Positions 11,564 through 23,400 of a stretch of 64,000 nucleotides of DNA are shown here, in pieces. The DNA comes from Siphonodentalium dalli (Eukaryota > Mollusca > Scaphopoda > Gadilida > Siphonodentaliidae). The stretch spans positions 42,262,194 through 42,326,193 of the forward strand of contig CP136069.1 in the NCBI GenBank assembly GCA_032622095.1, read 5' to 3'. Below the pieces are notes generated by a model that was given only the letters and a program-made list of their open reading frames with translations, was not told the origin of the DNA and made no database searches. The first letter of the stretch is position 1. Each line of letters begins with the position of its first letter. The translations under genes were made by a program, and so were the position numbers.

Positions 11564-12681
11564 GAAGATATCATCTGACTTAAAATTTGACTGTGTCCAT
11601 TTGTTTGAAGCGTCCCCTATACATCAGAATGTATTGACCCGAAATTGGGTCAAGGCGCCTGAGTTGTTCCATGTGTTCGGCCTTATCCACTCGCTCATTG
11701 GCTACACGGATGGCGTGACATCTTGACCCATTGTCAACTTAATGGACAGTCAGTACCTCACTGTTTTCCGACCGTTGACTGGACACAACGTACACGCAGT
11801 GAGCTGCTTTTGCGATATATTTAACGACTATCCTCACAGCTTTGCCCTTATATTTCGGCATTTGTATTAAATTATTTATACGGCATATTTCGGATTTGGC
11901 GGAGAATTATAAAATGAATGACTGATTTGTGCGAGCGGTATGCCTAATCGGAGATCGTATTGATTGATATCGTTATACTGAAGATCGAAGGACTAAATTT
12001 AAATGTAAATTAATATAATAGTTTAGGCGTTGTCATGCCACCCCGGTAGAAATTAGATTCGAGAAATTTTAACAGTTGAAAATGTAATGCCTGTGTATAC
12101 GTGAAACGACATGTCTGAAATTTGAAGATAGACAAACCCAGCGGCTGACGAAGTTATATAAGTATATTCCTTCTGTCATGTTTCTAGCAATCAATCAGAC
12201 ATGATGGTATCATACATGCAAGTCATATAAAATTAAATGGTCCACAGTAAAATAACTGTTCATTAATTTAGATATTGAGCGTCCGTTATTAAAATAATGG
12301 ATAGTTGTTTGTAAAATAATGTACGATCTCGGGAATAACCATCCATTATCCTATAAACTGGACTCGATGAATAAAGGAGTGACGTCATAGCCATGTTTTA
12401 AAGGAGGATCAAGACATCACCAAACCCTTTGTAATCACTTCCCTGACTACGTTGGTGATTATTTTGTACGGGTTTTTTTTTATGTCTGGTTAAAGGCAAT
12501 ATGATGTGCTCGTCTACAGAAAATAAGGTGTATTAATGACAAATTTATATGATTAAGCGTACTTCTTATATAGCAAAAATGTATACTGGCTGAATGCGAC
12601 TTACGCTCATGGCGGATTATCCCTTTGAGTTTGGAAATGCGACATGTCCGCATTTGGTCGAGTTAAAACACGAGACTATAA

Positions 12682-13108
12682 TTAAAGATACGGGCGGCGT
12701 TGGTGGTGGGTATGGTGTTAAAATATTCATCTCCGTCAAAAACCGCCATAAACAGAAAGAATAGTAAAATATAGACAGACTGTATTCTTATACAATCAGA
12801 AATATGGCATAAACAGTATGTTATTGTAAAATTGTTTTCATGTGTTATGTAAACAAAAGCAAAAAACGTTACGTTACCTGGCTTTTGTTTAGATCCGGAT
12901 ATGGTAAACATAAAGAGCGTTATTTGTTACTGGTTTCCTGATATGGAAATAATAGAGAGCGTGTATATCATTTGTGTGTGATTAACCAATAGAGTTGCGC
13001 TGTATTATGTAAAAAGAAGCAAAACTTCTGTAACACGAGCAGGCTGTTGTTTACGTACACCATCGTACGTCTTGACGACAATATAGTATTTACGCGCTGA
13101 TTATGATT
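12682..13108. mobile_element. TTAA MITE family A, left part (interrupted by LINE)
   Basis: Begins TTAA-AGATACGGGCGGCG and runs, colinear with the 451-bp copy at 17,986-18,436, to GATTATGATT, where the LINE tail begins. The rest of the element resumes at 15,387. The minus-strand ORFs here are not genes. Confidence 0.85.
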
Positions 13109-15386
13109 GATTGATTGTTTATTAGCAAAGCCAACAGTTAAAGGTACGGTTGGCCTTGGCGGTGGGTATCCTGTGAAAATATTTCCACCCGTCAAAAAGC
13201 ACCACAAACAGAAAGAACATCAAAATGTAGACATACTTTGTCCGTATACAAATAAGAAATATCGCATAAACAGAATGTTATTGTGTTATGTTTGACCATT
13301 GTTATGTAAACAAAAGCATAAAAAGTAACCTTTCTGGTGTTTGTTTATATTATGATGGTAAACATAAAGAGCGTTCTTTGTTGGTGAACTCCTGATATGG
13401 AACTAGTAAAGAGCGTTTATGCCATTTGTGTGTGATTAGCCAGTAGCATTGTGCTGTCTCCTGTAACACAACCAGGCTCTTGCTTAGGTAATATATAGTA
13501 GGACTTTATGATAACATGCTGTTTACGCGATGGTCATGGTATATGTGAACGAAACTGTATGCGTTTTAATGTTTTTCTGTTTACGGTGATTGGAACAAAT
13601 ATGAATATTTTCGACAACTAAGGCCTCACGTGCCTTTAAGATGGAACATGCAATAACATATATACATACTATACACAAGGCACACATAACGTATAAGTCA
13701 TATCAATAAAAATACATACACACACAATTATATTGTAATCCATGATGCCATTTACATTAAAGTGGTATCCTTTTTAAAGATAGTTTTATGAATATGCTTA
13801 CTTTTTTAAGAAGGCTCAAATATTCAATTGAGAGCAAACGATGAAATTTATTCCTGTTAGGGTTCTCCCAGTAATATTTGGGAATGTGGATTTCGCGTAA
13901 ATCTTGTAACTTTTGGCATAGGATTATAAAGTGATATTCGTCGCAAGGACTGTTCTCACATAAAACACACTTTAAATTGTCTGCGGAATTTGTGGTTTCT
14001 TTTGACCATCTATTTTTTTCTACTGGTAATTTATGATTAGATGTTCTGATGTTCAATAGGTAATTAGACAAATGAGATGGCAAATAAACTAAATAGCTAC
14101 TCATTTTCATGGACTGCTTTATGTCTCTGTAAAATATGGCGCGCGATGAAGTAGAAGCATTCAGATTTTCAAAGAGTTGGTGCTCATACTGCTTAATCAG
14201 TAGCGATTTTATGTTTCTCAACTCGGTTTTGCTCAGCGCTGATTGGTTTGTCCACACATGTTCCATGTGTAGGTCATGTAGAATTCCTTCTACAAAACAT
14301 ACCCAATTCATCTTATTTTGCAGTTTTGTATCCCTCTCGTTTATATATCTGAGTAAAAGAAATATATTCTTGGCTAGCTCTGATCCTTCGTGTGAAACTA
14401 GCTTGGACCAGTATGCTAGAGTCCTGTATTTTATTTCAATCAATATAGGATATCTACCAAGTTCGGCATAAACCATGTAATTAGGCGTACTAGATTTCAT
14501 TGAGGTAACTATTTTACAAAATTTCAAATGGAGCGTCTCGAGACTTTGAACTTTTTCAAAGCACCAAACTTCACTTCCATATAACATAATTGGCATAACC
14601 ATATCATCGAATAACTTGAATAAGATATCTAAAGGTAACCTCAGTTTTCGAGTTCGATTCAGTAGACCGTACATTGCTTTCGTTGCGGTAATTGTGGTGT
14701 CTTTAAGAGATTGGCAAAATCTCCCATTGTAGAAGAACTTGATACCAAGATATTTAAATTCCTTTACAAATTTTATGTCTTGCCCTCTGTATATAAATAT
14801 GGGCATATTTCTTGGTAATTTGTTCGTAAATATAATAAGTTTGGTCTTGAGAGTATTCACTTCAAGTTTCCATGCCTCGGCGTAGTCGGCAAAGGCTAAT
14901 AGAGCACGGTGGATATTTTCCTCAGGATCTGACAAGATAACCGTATCGTCGGCATATAACAAACATAATATGCTAATAAAACATCCAATATGTTCAAAAT
15001 ATTTCTCATCTAAAAAATGTAGGTTTAAAATGGCACAATCGTTTAAAAAACATTGTAAATCGTTTACGAAAAGAGAGAATAAAAGTGGTGACATTGTCTC
15101 TCCTTGAAATAAACCTACCTGGCTTATGAAGAAACCTGACTGAACATTATTATTTTGCACACATAGCTTAATATTCTTGAATAAGCTCCGTATGACTCGT
15201 AATATTTTACCATTTATATCTGATTGTATAAGCTTGAGCCATAGTGCATCTCTCCATACCGTATCAAATGCTTTGCGGAAGTCAATGAATGTACAATATA
15301 GTTTTCGCCTGCTCTTGAGGTATATATTTATTAAGGCATGTAATATGAATATATTATCTACAGTTGAATGACCCTTCCGGAATCCC
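13109..15386 (-). mobile_element. 5'-truncated non-LTR retrotransposon (CR1/Jockey group) with nested MITE
   Basis: Read on the minus strand, the element starts at GGGATTCCGG (15,386), encodes reverse transcriptase to 13,757, then has a 3' UTR ending in an AATAAAC signal and a short CAATCAATCAATC tail at 13,109. It interrupts the family A MITE, and copy 1 (7,525-7,811) shows the empty site. The flanks share only ATT, so the target duplication is very short. A family B MITE lies in its 3' UTR. The upstream half (endonuclease domain) is missing, as is typical of incomplete target-primed reverse transcription. Confidence 0.88.
13138..13639. mobile_element. TTAA-type MITE family B, 502 bp, in the LINE 3' UTR
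   Basis: Bounded by TTAA at both ends, with termini AGGTACG and CGTGCCT (AGGCACG inverted). Imperfect inverted repeats extend about 90 bp. Inside are motifs shared with family A (GCATAAACAG, TAAAGAGCGTTTAT, TGTGTGTGATTA), so A and B are subfamilies of one lineage. The 62-82 aa ORFs over this stretch are terminal-repeat translations, not genes. Confidence 0.88.
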
Positions 15387-15394
15387 ATTGGCAT
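13757..15394 (-). CDS. Reverse transcriptase of a 5'-truncated LINE (545 codons open)
   Basis: Mobile-element ORF. The RT core is clear: GFRKGHSTVDNIF near residue 4, motif A FIDFRKAFD at 36-44, motif B FQGETMSP near 96-103, catalytic YADD at 147-150, then WKLEVNTLKTK at 175-185. The C-terminal region has a zinc-knuckle pattern, C476-x2-C479-x8-H488-x4-C493. The first three codons (MPM) come mostly from the MITE flank, so this ATG is fortuitous and the true N terminus and endonuclease are missing. No internal stop or frameshift remains, which suggests a young insertion. The copy at 49,005-51,140 is nearly identical but interrupted. By motif style it belongs to the APE-type CR1/Jockey/L2 group; I cannot name the clade. 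Confidence 0.9.
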   Translation of the reverse strand: MPMGFRKGHSTVDNIFILHALINIYLKSRRKLYCTFIDFRKAFDTVWRDALWLKLIQSDINGKILRVIRSLFKNIKLCVQNNNVQSGFFISQVGLFQGETMSPLLFSLFVNDLQCFLNDCAILNLHFLDEKYFEHIGCFISILCLLYADDTVILSDPEENIHRALLAFADYAEAWKLEVNTLKTKLIIFTNKLPRNMPIFIYRGQDIKFVKEFKYLGIKFFYNGRFCQSLKDTTITATKAMYGLLNRTRKLRLPLDILFKLFDDMVMPIMLYGSEVWCFEKVQSLETLHLKFCKIVTSMKSSTPNYMVYAELGRYPILIEIKYRTLAYWSKLVSHEGSELAKNIFLLLRYINERDTKLQNKMNWVCFVEGILHDLHMEHVWTNQSALSKTELRNIKSLLIKQYEHQLFENLNASTSSRAIFYRDIKQSMKMSSYLVYLPSHLSNYLLNIRTSNHKLPVEKNRWSKETTNSADNLKCVLCENSPCDEYHFIILCQKLQDLREIHIPKYYWENPNRNKFHRLLSIEYLSLLKKVSIFIKLSLKRIPL

Positions 15395-15489
15395 ATGAAC
15401 AAAACTATATATATTTTAATATTCCTTCTGTTGATGGCGATTTGAACAAATGTGAATATTTCTGCAACGAACGCCGCCCGTGCCTTTAA
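15387..15489. mobile_element. TTAA MITE family A, right part
   Basis: Resumes ATTGGCATATGAAC after the LINE 5' end and finishes with GAACGCCGCCCGTGCCT and TTAA at 15,486-15,489, completing the element begun at 12,682. Confidence 0.85.
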
Positions 15490-17985
15490 TATGCAAACAA
15501 GCTTACATAAATTTCCGCAATATAAAAGCTGGGACGTGGCTCAATGTCTTCTTGTGATATCCTTCTTTGGTAAGCCATGTTCACCCCCTACATGAACCAG
15601 AAGAAAAAAACTATTGATTTGAACACAATTTGACTTCTCACTCCAAGTTGGATTGTACTTTTCCAACTGGTGCCACTCTTTTCAAATGCTGAGGTAATTC
15701 CAACAAAACACCATCTAGTGGTCATTTCGATCTCAAATTTAACTGACTGAAAGTTGTAAAAAATCGAGTTTTGGTATCAAATTCCAGACCAATGGGCACA
15801 AATTGAATTAGCATGTTACACGGGTGAAGTGTTGATCAAGTTAGTATACCGAGTACCGATTGAATATCCCCGATAACATATCTACCTCTCAACTTATGAT
15901 TAGTTAATCCGCTTTTATGTGAGCCATGACAGGTTATAAATATGTGCAAATAGCACACAGACGTCCGGCGCCTCCTGTATTAAAACCCAGATCCTTTGTT
16001 CTACCTTGCGTTTCTATTTTACGAATGGGCACTTGATACCGTACTTTATACCACAAGCCGACATTCGTAATCTAGAACGTTCATGTCTAACAATTTATGC
16101 AGTGACAGAGTTACTGTTCTTCATCAGTACACAACGATGTGAATGCATTGTTCGAGTAAACATATTCTTATATGCACACGTGCCCACACTACAGATACTT
16201 GCGTCGACGGTGTACATTGCGTATTATAACAAGCTATGTGCAGCACATAACAAAACGTTATTACATATTTGCGCACATCGACGTATTCTTTCGAATAGAG
16301 TTGTACCGGTATATATACCTACAATTGTTTTCACTGTAAAGTCCACATGCAACAACCACTAACACGGACCGAGTCAAGGGGTGTGGATTTGTTGTCAGAC
16401 AAGGACGATTTTTATACAAAAAAAAAACGTTCATATACGTCTCATTTATCGAGATTGGTGGGAATTTTTTGATCTGTATAAAAGTAATTTCTCATTGCAA
16501 ATTATAAAACTATGTTTTGTGTCGTTAATGGACTCGCGACTGGACATTCTGAAACAAGAAGATCTCGCCTTTCCGGCTCGACCTTCTATTTTCAGAATGT
16601 CCAGTCTCTCGCCCATTAACCATATAAATCACCAGTAATCTACTGGGATTTCGAAAATTTAGTGAAATCCCAGTGAAATTTATCAGGATCCCGTTATTTT
16701 TTTTCTAAGGCTTTTGATGATCTCTGATAAATTTATATTGAATTGTCCGTATATTCTTTCATAGTATCGGCGATTATTTTCTATTGTCACTAATCACAAA
16801 AAAAGATAGCATAATTATATTGCAACTACTTTGAACTTGGGATCCAGGCAACTAATAACGGATGTGTGCCGACTGGCTGGTGAATGTTTAGGGGCTTCAC
16901 CCGACGCCCGACTTAAGGTTCTAATATCTGGAAAAAATGCGTTTCACTTGAAACTCTCTGTATTGATAATTCTAGGCTCAAATTATCAGAAAATATGACT
17001 TTTCGACGATCAAATAGTACCACTCCCATCAAATGAAGAACAAACAAGATATTCGGCCAAAATTTATGGTCGGGGGGGGGGGGGGGGGGTGTCAGGTACG
17101 TTTCGCCATGCGTTTGGGATGTTTCAAGCGCCCCAGAATTTGGTCAATTGTGTTATAAGCTGAAAATTTCATGCCTGAAACAACATCATGCAGTTGGTAA
17201 TTTTACACCAATGATAGGTTGAAATGTTTCTGATAGTCCTATTTTGCATGCAGACAGTATTTAGAATGAAATTATTATTAAGACCAAAGTCGCACATGTT
17301 TCTACTTTCAGTAACAGTATTGTACTGAAATGGTAGCGGTGTCATGTTCGAACTTTGAGATACCAGTTGGAAACATTCAACACAACAAGTCGAATTTCCC
17401 GAACTTAGTGATTTGGGATTGGTTCAAAGGGCCTCAGTTGAACATTTTAAGTTGGACAGACGGGTGCGCGAATTTATAACTCAGCGAAAATAAGTACGAC
17501 TCTTAATTAAAAACATACCACACGGAAAACAAGAGAGTTATGTTGATGAATTACATAATATGTAATGTCATGGTAATTCGGAATAGCATTAAGAAGATAG
17601 CCCAAAATTGAGACTTTTATAACCTCACAAATCAGATATGCATCGAATTATAAATCCGCCTCGTTTTAATGTAATGGTCGCAGCAATATGTTATTATGGG
17701 TTAGTCTCACTTGGCAGACATGCGGCAGGGGATAAACTCGAGGTGCGACGGTTGTGTTGTTACAACGCCGGCAATTAGGCCGATCCAAGTTAAACGTTGT
17801 GTCTAGGCCAACTTGTTTATACTAAGGACACGGTAACTGTTGTTACTTGTTTTTCGCGCATATGTAAGTTACACAAGAGAGAGATAGAGAGAGAGATGTT
17901 TTATTGCCCCCTTGATGCACACATTTTTTTTCTGTGATTCTTACCTCCGAACCAACCCACTTTTACTAATTACTATTCCAGTTGC
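15490..17985. other. Non-coding duplicated DNA
   Basis: Matches 51,236-53,734 throughout. It holds a 97-bp hairpin (16,524-16,620), CCCAGT/ACTGGG-type short inverted motifs just after it, an 18-G homopolymer at 17,072-17,089 (16 G in copy 3) and a GA-rich microsatellite near 17,874-17,896. The 118-codon ORF at 16,006-16,362 shows no family motif; its presence in both copies means little because the copies are nearly identical. Confidence 0.6.
16524..16620. repeat. 97-bp imperfect hairpin
   Basis: Arms 16,524-16,554 and 16,591-16,620 share GTTAATGG and GACTGGACATTCTGAA in opposite orientation with a few mismatches between. The inner parts (AGAAGATCTCG / CGACCTTCT) pair weakly. It may be a tiny MITE. 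A second copy lies at 52,271-52,367. Confidence 0.7.
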
Positions 17986-18436
17986 TTAAAGATATGGGCG
18001 GCGTTGGCGGTGGGTATGCTGTTAAAATATTCAGCTCCGCCAAAAACCGCCATAAACAGAAAGAATAGTAAAATATAGACAGACGTTGTTCTTATACCAG
18101 TCAGAAATATGGCATAAACAGTATGTTATTGTCAAATGTTTTTCCTTTGTTATATAAAGTGTTTTCCTGCTATGGAAATAATAAAGAGCGTTTATGTCAT
18201 GTGTGTGTGATTAACCAATAGAATGGAGCTGTTTTATGTAAACAGAAGCAAAACTTCCGTACACGAGCATGTTCTTGTTTACGTACACCATCGTACGTCT
18301 TGACAACAATACACTATGTACGCGCTGATTATGTTTGGCATATGAACAAAACTATATATATTTTAATATTCCTTCTGTTTATGGCGATTTTAACAAATAT
18401 GAATATGTCTGCAACGAACGCCGCCCGTGCCTTTAA
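17986..18436. mobile_element. TTAA MITE family A, complete 451-bp copy
   Basis: TTAA at 17,986-17,989 and 18,433-18,436 flank ends AGATATGGGCGGCG and CGCCGCCCGTGCCT. Terminal inverted repeats of roughly 90 bp include the motifs CATAAACAGAAAG and TTAAAATATTCA on the left and their inverse on the right. The middle has no coding potential. This is the best reference copy in the window; the copy 3 counterpart is at 53,735-54,185. Confidence 0.9.
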
Positions 18437-19550
18437 GACTAGACATATCTCTTTGATTATTGTTTGTCATCCTTGACCTGTTTTTGTTAGTTTGGTCAGT
18501 AATTAGGGGAGATGAGCTTTTCTAAGTTGACATAACTTGTGCTACCACCCCCATCCTACTGACCATCTCTCACTTATAAACAATTATGTACGTATTCATC
18601 TTCATTTGTGGTTTACAATAAAATATGTAATCAATCATGGTAACCTTGAAATGCTTGTAAGAAATACACATATTCTCGGTTGCATGTTCATGAAATCACG
18701 TCCCACTATTAACCACCATGTAGTGATCAAACAGTCTGAGCTAGTTATGTCATCACAGCCGCGGCTAAGTGTTGATTTTTCTGAAGTCAGCTGGATCCAC
18801 GGTTGTGGTTTTCTGTTTTCGAGTTCATTTCCTTGATTATAATAATTATTTGGAGCATATACACATCTATAATCGCAACAAAATGATGATATACATGCAG
18901 TTATGGTCTAGATGATGTAAATCCGCCGCTTGCTCAATAAACACATGTGTCTTCAGCATCGAATAAGAACTCAAACCGTCATCACATACAAGAATTTTGC
19001 GAAAAACAAATTGTCAACTTTGAATTCGCGCAGCTAATATATGTGCGCTAATTTAAAGTGATTTCAACCAAATTTGGTGTGGTGCCTCGGGGTACCCGCA
19101 GATGTTATAACGGCCTTATTTTTTAAATTAAAAATTAAAAAAAAAAAAAAAAAAAAAAAATTCAAAATATAATTTTTTTTTTAGCAAGATGTTTCAATCT
19201 AAACATTTAATTAATTTTTTTTTTAAATTAAATTGAAAACATTAAAAAATTAAATCATATTTTTTTTACGTTTCCATCTAAATATCTAAACCGAAAGTTA
19301 AAAAAGTTAGAAAATTAAAAAAACAATTTATTTCAAATTTTGTGTTTAAATTAATTTTTTTTTTTGTTCAACAGCAGATCAGAGTTCAATCTAAAAAAAA
19401 TCAAACTGTTTAAAACATCAAAATTTGCACGAATCATATACATGAGTCTGTTTCAGCTAGTTACCATAAGGACAAGTGCTGATGTATTCACTTCGGAAAT
19501 AGATCTCGGGTAACAGACAATATTTATATGGATAATATCTTATTACCGGT
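18437..19550. other. Non-coding DNA with copy-specific 212-bp segment and AT-rich tract
   Basis: Bases 18,507-18,718 are absent from copy 3, which joins AATTAG to TGTAGTG at 54,255. No target duplication is seen, so this may be a deletion in copy 3. Bases 19,115-19,390 are low-complexity A/T runs. Otherwise it matches 54,186-55,090. Confidence 0.6.
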
Positions 19551-20379
19551 TAGTCCAAGTCTTCTCGTACTAAAACTAGCTAAGATTTTGGGATGGAGAG
19601 ATGCTAGTGTTTAGTCCGAGATCGCGCGCATAGCCTTCTTATGACACGAGTTAAGCGTTAATGACCCGCTCAAATAAAACCACAATTATATGAAATAAAA
19701 TATCACAATTGCGACAATAAAAGATATTTTCCGCAGAAGACATGCTATTTGATCTGAACCCCACATCAGTTGTGAATTGAAAGCGGTAATTTAATGCGAA
19801 AAGAGACATTTACCGCAATGTTTACAAATTTTTAAAAGTATGCGAACTCAGTTGACCTCGCGAACTGTGTTTGGCATTTTCCGTTGAAAATATTCCGTAG
19901 ATTTTCGACTGACAACGCAAATTACGATGAATTCTCCATTGTAATCGTAATTATGTGTGTCAATAAATAAAAAATAAATAGATTAATTAAACATTGAAGA
20001 TATAAATGTAATACATAAAATAAATTACGGGGAATTACAACCCTCTCAAAGTTTAAAACAGTGTAAACACAACGAGCATTAGAATAAATAATATGGTGCT
20101 ACATTTCCCACATTTGGTGGACTTCAGCGAAATTAAGATATATACTAAGCGAACAGAGCAATATACTGCTCTTGTTAAGCACACAAAAAATCAAACAAAA
20201 TTTGTATAAATTTTTAACCTTAAGTTTGAAAAGTCCCACTAAAACGGAAGAACTATATTTCGAAACTGTGTGATTCGGTTCTCCGATTATTTTATCAACA
20301 CAAAAGTCAAAATGCACATGGATGACAATCACACGCATGGCAAGTCAGACACAAGAGTTCTAATTTGCTCCAATTTTGA
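19551..20379. mobile_element. Left part of Mutator-like element, truncated by the satellite complex
   Basis: Bases 19,551-19,653 equal the 103-bp terminal repeat at 55,091-55,193, preceded by the same ATTACCGGT. The interior follows copy 3 until 20,379, where satellite-flank sequence begins. The right terminal repeat is missing. Confidence 0.75.
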
Positions 20380-20389
20380 GCTCCATGAA

Positions 20390-20484
20390 TTTAGTTCCTT
20401 GTTCCTTGTTCCTTATTCGGCTCCTTATTCAAATCTTTTTAGTTCCTTGTTCCTTGTTCCTTATTCGGCTCCTTATTCAAATTC
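20390..20484. repeat. 48-bp tandem duplication with GTTCCTT repeats
   Basis: Two copies of a 48-bp unit (TTAGTTCCTTGTTCC, then TTATTCGGCTCC) lie exactly between duplication copy 2 and the first satellite monomer. This is junction filler with no similarity to either side that I can see. Confidence 0.85.
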
Positions 20485-23400
20485 AGCCTCGGATTGTGAG
20501 AGATCTATGCCATTGATGGTCCCTTTTGAGATGTATTCGTCCATAGCCACCCTAGAGGCAAATCTCTGTCAAAAAATTAACCCGCCAGCCCATTATACGC
20601 GGCCACAAATTGGGCGTAAGTAGAGCCTGGAACCAAACGGACCATAAAATTTTGCGAAATTTCAGGTTGTGAGAGATCTATGTCATTAATTGACCCTTTT
20701 GAGATGTATTCATCCATAGCCACCCTAGAGGCATTTCACTGTCAAAAAATTACCCGGCCAACCCATTATACCCGGCCACAAATTGGGCGTAAGTAGAGCC
20801 TGGAACCAAACGGACCCTAAAATGTTGCGAAATTCCACATTGTGAGAGATCTATGTCATTAATGGCCCCTTTTAAGATGTATTCGTCCATAGCCACCCTA
20901 GAGGCATTTCATTGTGAAAAAATTACCCGGTCAACCCATTATACCCGGCCACAAATTGGGCGTAAGTAGAGCCTGGAACCAAACATACCATAAAATGTTG
21001 CGAAATTCCAGGTTGTGAGAGATCTATGTCATTAATGTTCCCTTTTAAGATGTATTCGTCCATAGCCACCCTAGAGGCATTTCACTGTCAAAATATTACC
21101 CGGCCAACCCATTATACCCGGCCACAAATTGGGCGTAAGTAGAGCCTGGAACCAAACATACCATAAAATGTTGCGAAATTCCAGGTAGTGAGAGATCTAT
21201 GTCATTAATGGCCCCTTTTAAGATGTATTCGTCCATAGCCACCCTAGAGGCATTTCACTGTCAAAATATTACCCGGCCAACCCATTATACCCGGCCACAA
21301 ATTGGGCGTAAGTAGAGCCTGGAACCAAACATACCATAAAATGTTGCGAAATTCCAGGTTGTGAGAGATCTATGTCATTAATGGCCCCTTTTAAGATGTA
21401 TTCGTCCATAGCCACCCTAGAGGCATTTCATTGTGAAAAAATTACCCGGTCAACCCATTATACCCGGCCACAAATTGGGCGTAAGTAGAGCCTGGAACCA
21501 AACATACCATAAAATGTTGCGAAATTCCAGGTTGTGAGAGATCTATGTCATTAATGTTCCCTTTTAAGATGTATTCGTCCATAGCCACCCTAGAGGCATT
21601 TCACTGTCAAAATATTACCCGGCCAACCCATTATACCCGGCCACAAATTGGGCGTAAGTAGAGCCTGGAACCAAACATACCATAAAATGTTGCGAAATTC
21701 CAGGTAGTGAGAGATCTATGTCATTAATGGCCCCTTTTAAGATGTATTCGTCCATAGCCACCCTAGAGGCATTTCATTGTGAAAAAATTACCCGGTCAAC
21801 CCATTATACCCGGGCACAAATTGGGCGTAAGTAGAGCCTGGAACCAAACATACCATAAAATGTTGCGAAATTCCAGGTTGTGAGAGATCTATGTCATTAA
21901 TGTTCCCTTTTAAGATGTATTCGTCCATAGCCACCCTAGAGGCATTTCACTGTCAAAAAATTACCCGGCCAACCCATTATACCCGGCCACAAATTGGGCG
22001 TAAGTAGAGCCTGGAACCAAACGGACCCTAAAATGTTGCGAAATTCCACATTGTGAGAGATCTATGTCATTAATGGCCCCTTTTAAGATGTATTCGTCCA
22101 TAGCCACCCTAGAGGCATTTCATTGTGAAAAAATTACCCGGTCAACCCATTATACCCGGCCACAAATTGGGCGTAAGTAGAGCCTGGAACCAAACATACC
22201 ATAAAATGTTGCGAAATTCCAGGTTGTGAGAGATCTATGTCATTAATGTTCCCTTTTAAGATGTATTCGTCCATAGCCACCCTAGAGGCATTTCACTGTC
22301 AAAATATTACCCGGCCAACCCATTATACCCGGCCACAAATTGGGCGTAAGTAGAGCCTGGAACCAAACATACCATAAAATGTTGCGAAATTCCAGGTAGA
22401 GAGAGATCTATGTCATTAATGGCCCCTTTTAAGATGTATTCGTCCATAGCCACCCTAGAGGCATTTCACTGTCAAAATATTACCCGGCCAACCCATTATA
22501 CCCGGCCACAAATTGGGCGTAAGTAGAGCCTGGAACCAAACATACCATAAAATGTTGCGAAATTCCAGGTTGTGAGAGATCTATGTCATTAATGTTCCCT
22601 TTTAAGATGTATTCGTCCATAGCCACCCTAGAGGCATTTCACTGTCAAAATATTACCCGGCCAACCCATTATACCCGGCCACAAATTGGGCGTAAGTAGA
22701 GCCTGGAACCAAACATACCATAAAATGTTGCGAAATTCCAGGTTGTGAGAGATCAATGTCATTAATGGCCCCTTTTAAGATGTATTCGTCCATAGCCACC
22801 CTAGAGGCATTCACTGTCAAAAAATTACCCGGTCAACCCATTATACCCGGCCACAAATTTGGCGTAAGTAGAGCATGGAACCAAACGGACCCTAAAATGT
22901 TGCGAATTCCGGGTTGTGAGAGATCTATGTCATTAATGGCCCCTTTTAAGATGTATTCGTCCATAGCCACCCTAGAGGCGTTTCACTGTCAAAAACATTC
23001 CCGGCCAACCCATTATACCCGGCCACAAATTGGGCGTAAGTAGAGCCTGGAACCAAACGGACCATAAAATGTTGCGAAATTCCAGGTTGTGAGAGATCTA
23101 TGTCATTAATGACCCCTTTTAAGATGTAATCGTCCATAGCCACCCTAGAGGCATTTCCATGTTAAAAATTACCCGGCCAACCCATTATACCCGGCCACAA
23201 ATTGGGCGTTAGTAGAGCCTGGAACCAAACGGACCATAAAATGTTGCGAAATTCCAGGTTGTGAGAGATCTATATCATTAATGGCCCCTTTTAAGATGTA
23301 TTCGTCCATAGCCAGCCTAGAGGCATTCACTGTCAAAAAATTACCCGGTCAACCCATTATACCCGGCCACAAGTTAGGCGTAAGTAGAGCCTGGGAAACC

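Larger units (their letters stand above)
9152..20379. repeat. Segmental duplication, copy 2
   Basis: This 11.2-kb block holds, in order: minisatellite, linker exon, twin hairpins, family A MITE split by a LINE that itself carries a family B MITE, common flank, 97-bp hairpin, full family A MITE, AT-rich tract, and the left part of a Mutator-like element. It matches copy 3 (44,598-55,919) at about 99% apart from clean insertions. Identity with copy 3 ends at 20,379, just before the satellite complex, so the complex truncated this copy or replaced its right end. Confidence 0.92.

Noticed and set aside
12663-13295. Minus-strand 79-82 codon ORFs and the plus-strand 62-codon ORF
   Set aside because: They translate MITE family A and B terminal repeats and recur wherever those elements occur.
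16006-16362. 118-codon plus-strand ORF (also at 51,752-52,108)
   Set aside because: No recognisable domain, low-complexity AT-rich composition, and conservation reflects only the recent duplication.
20099-20338. 79-codon minus-strand ORF, also at 55,639-55,878
   Set aside because: Lies inside the Mutator-like element, lacks transposase motifs, and is too short to support.
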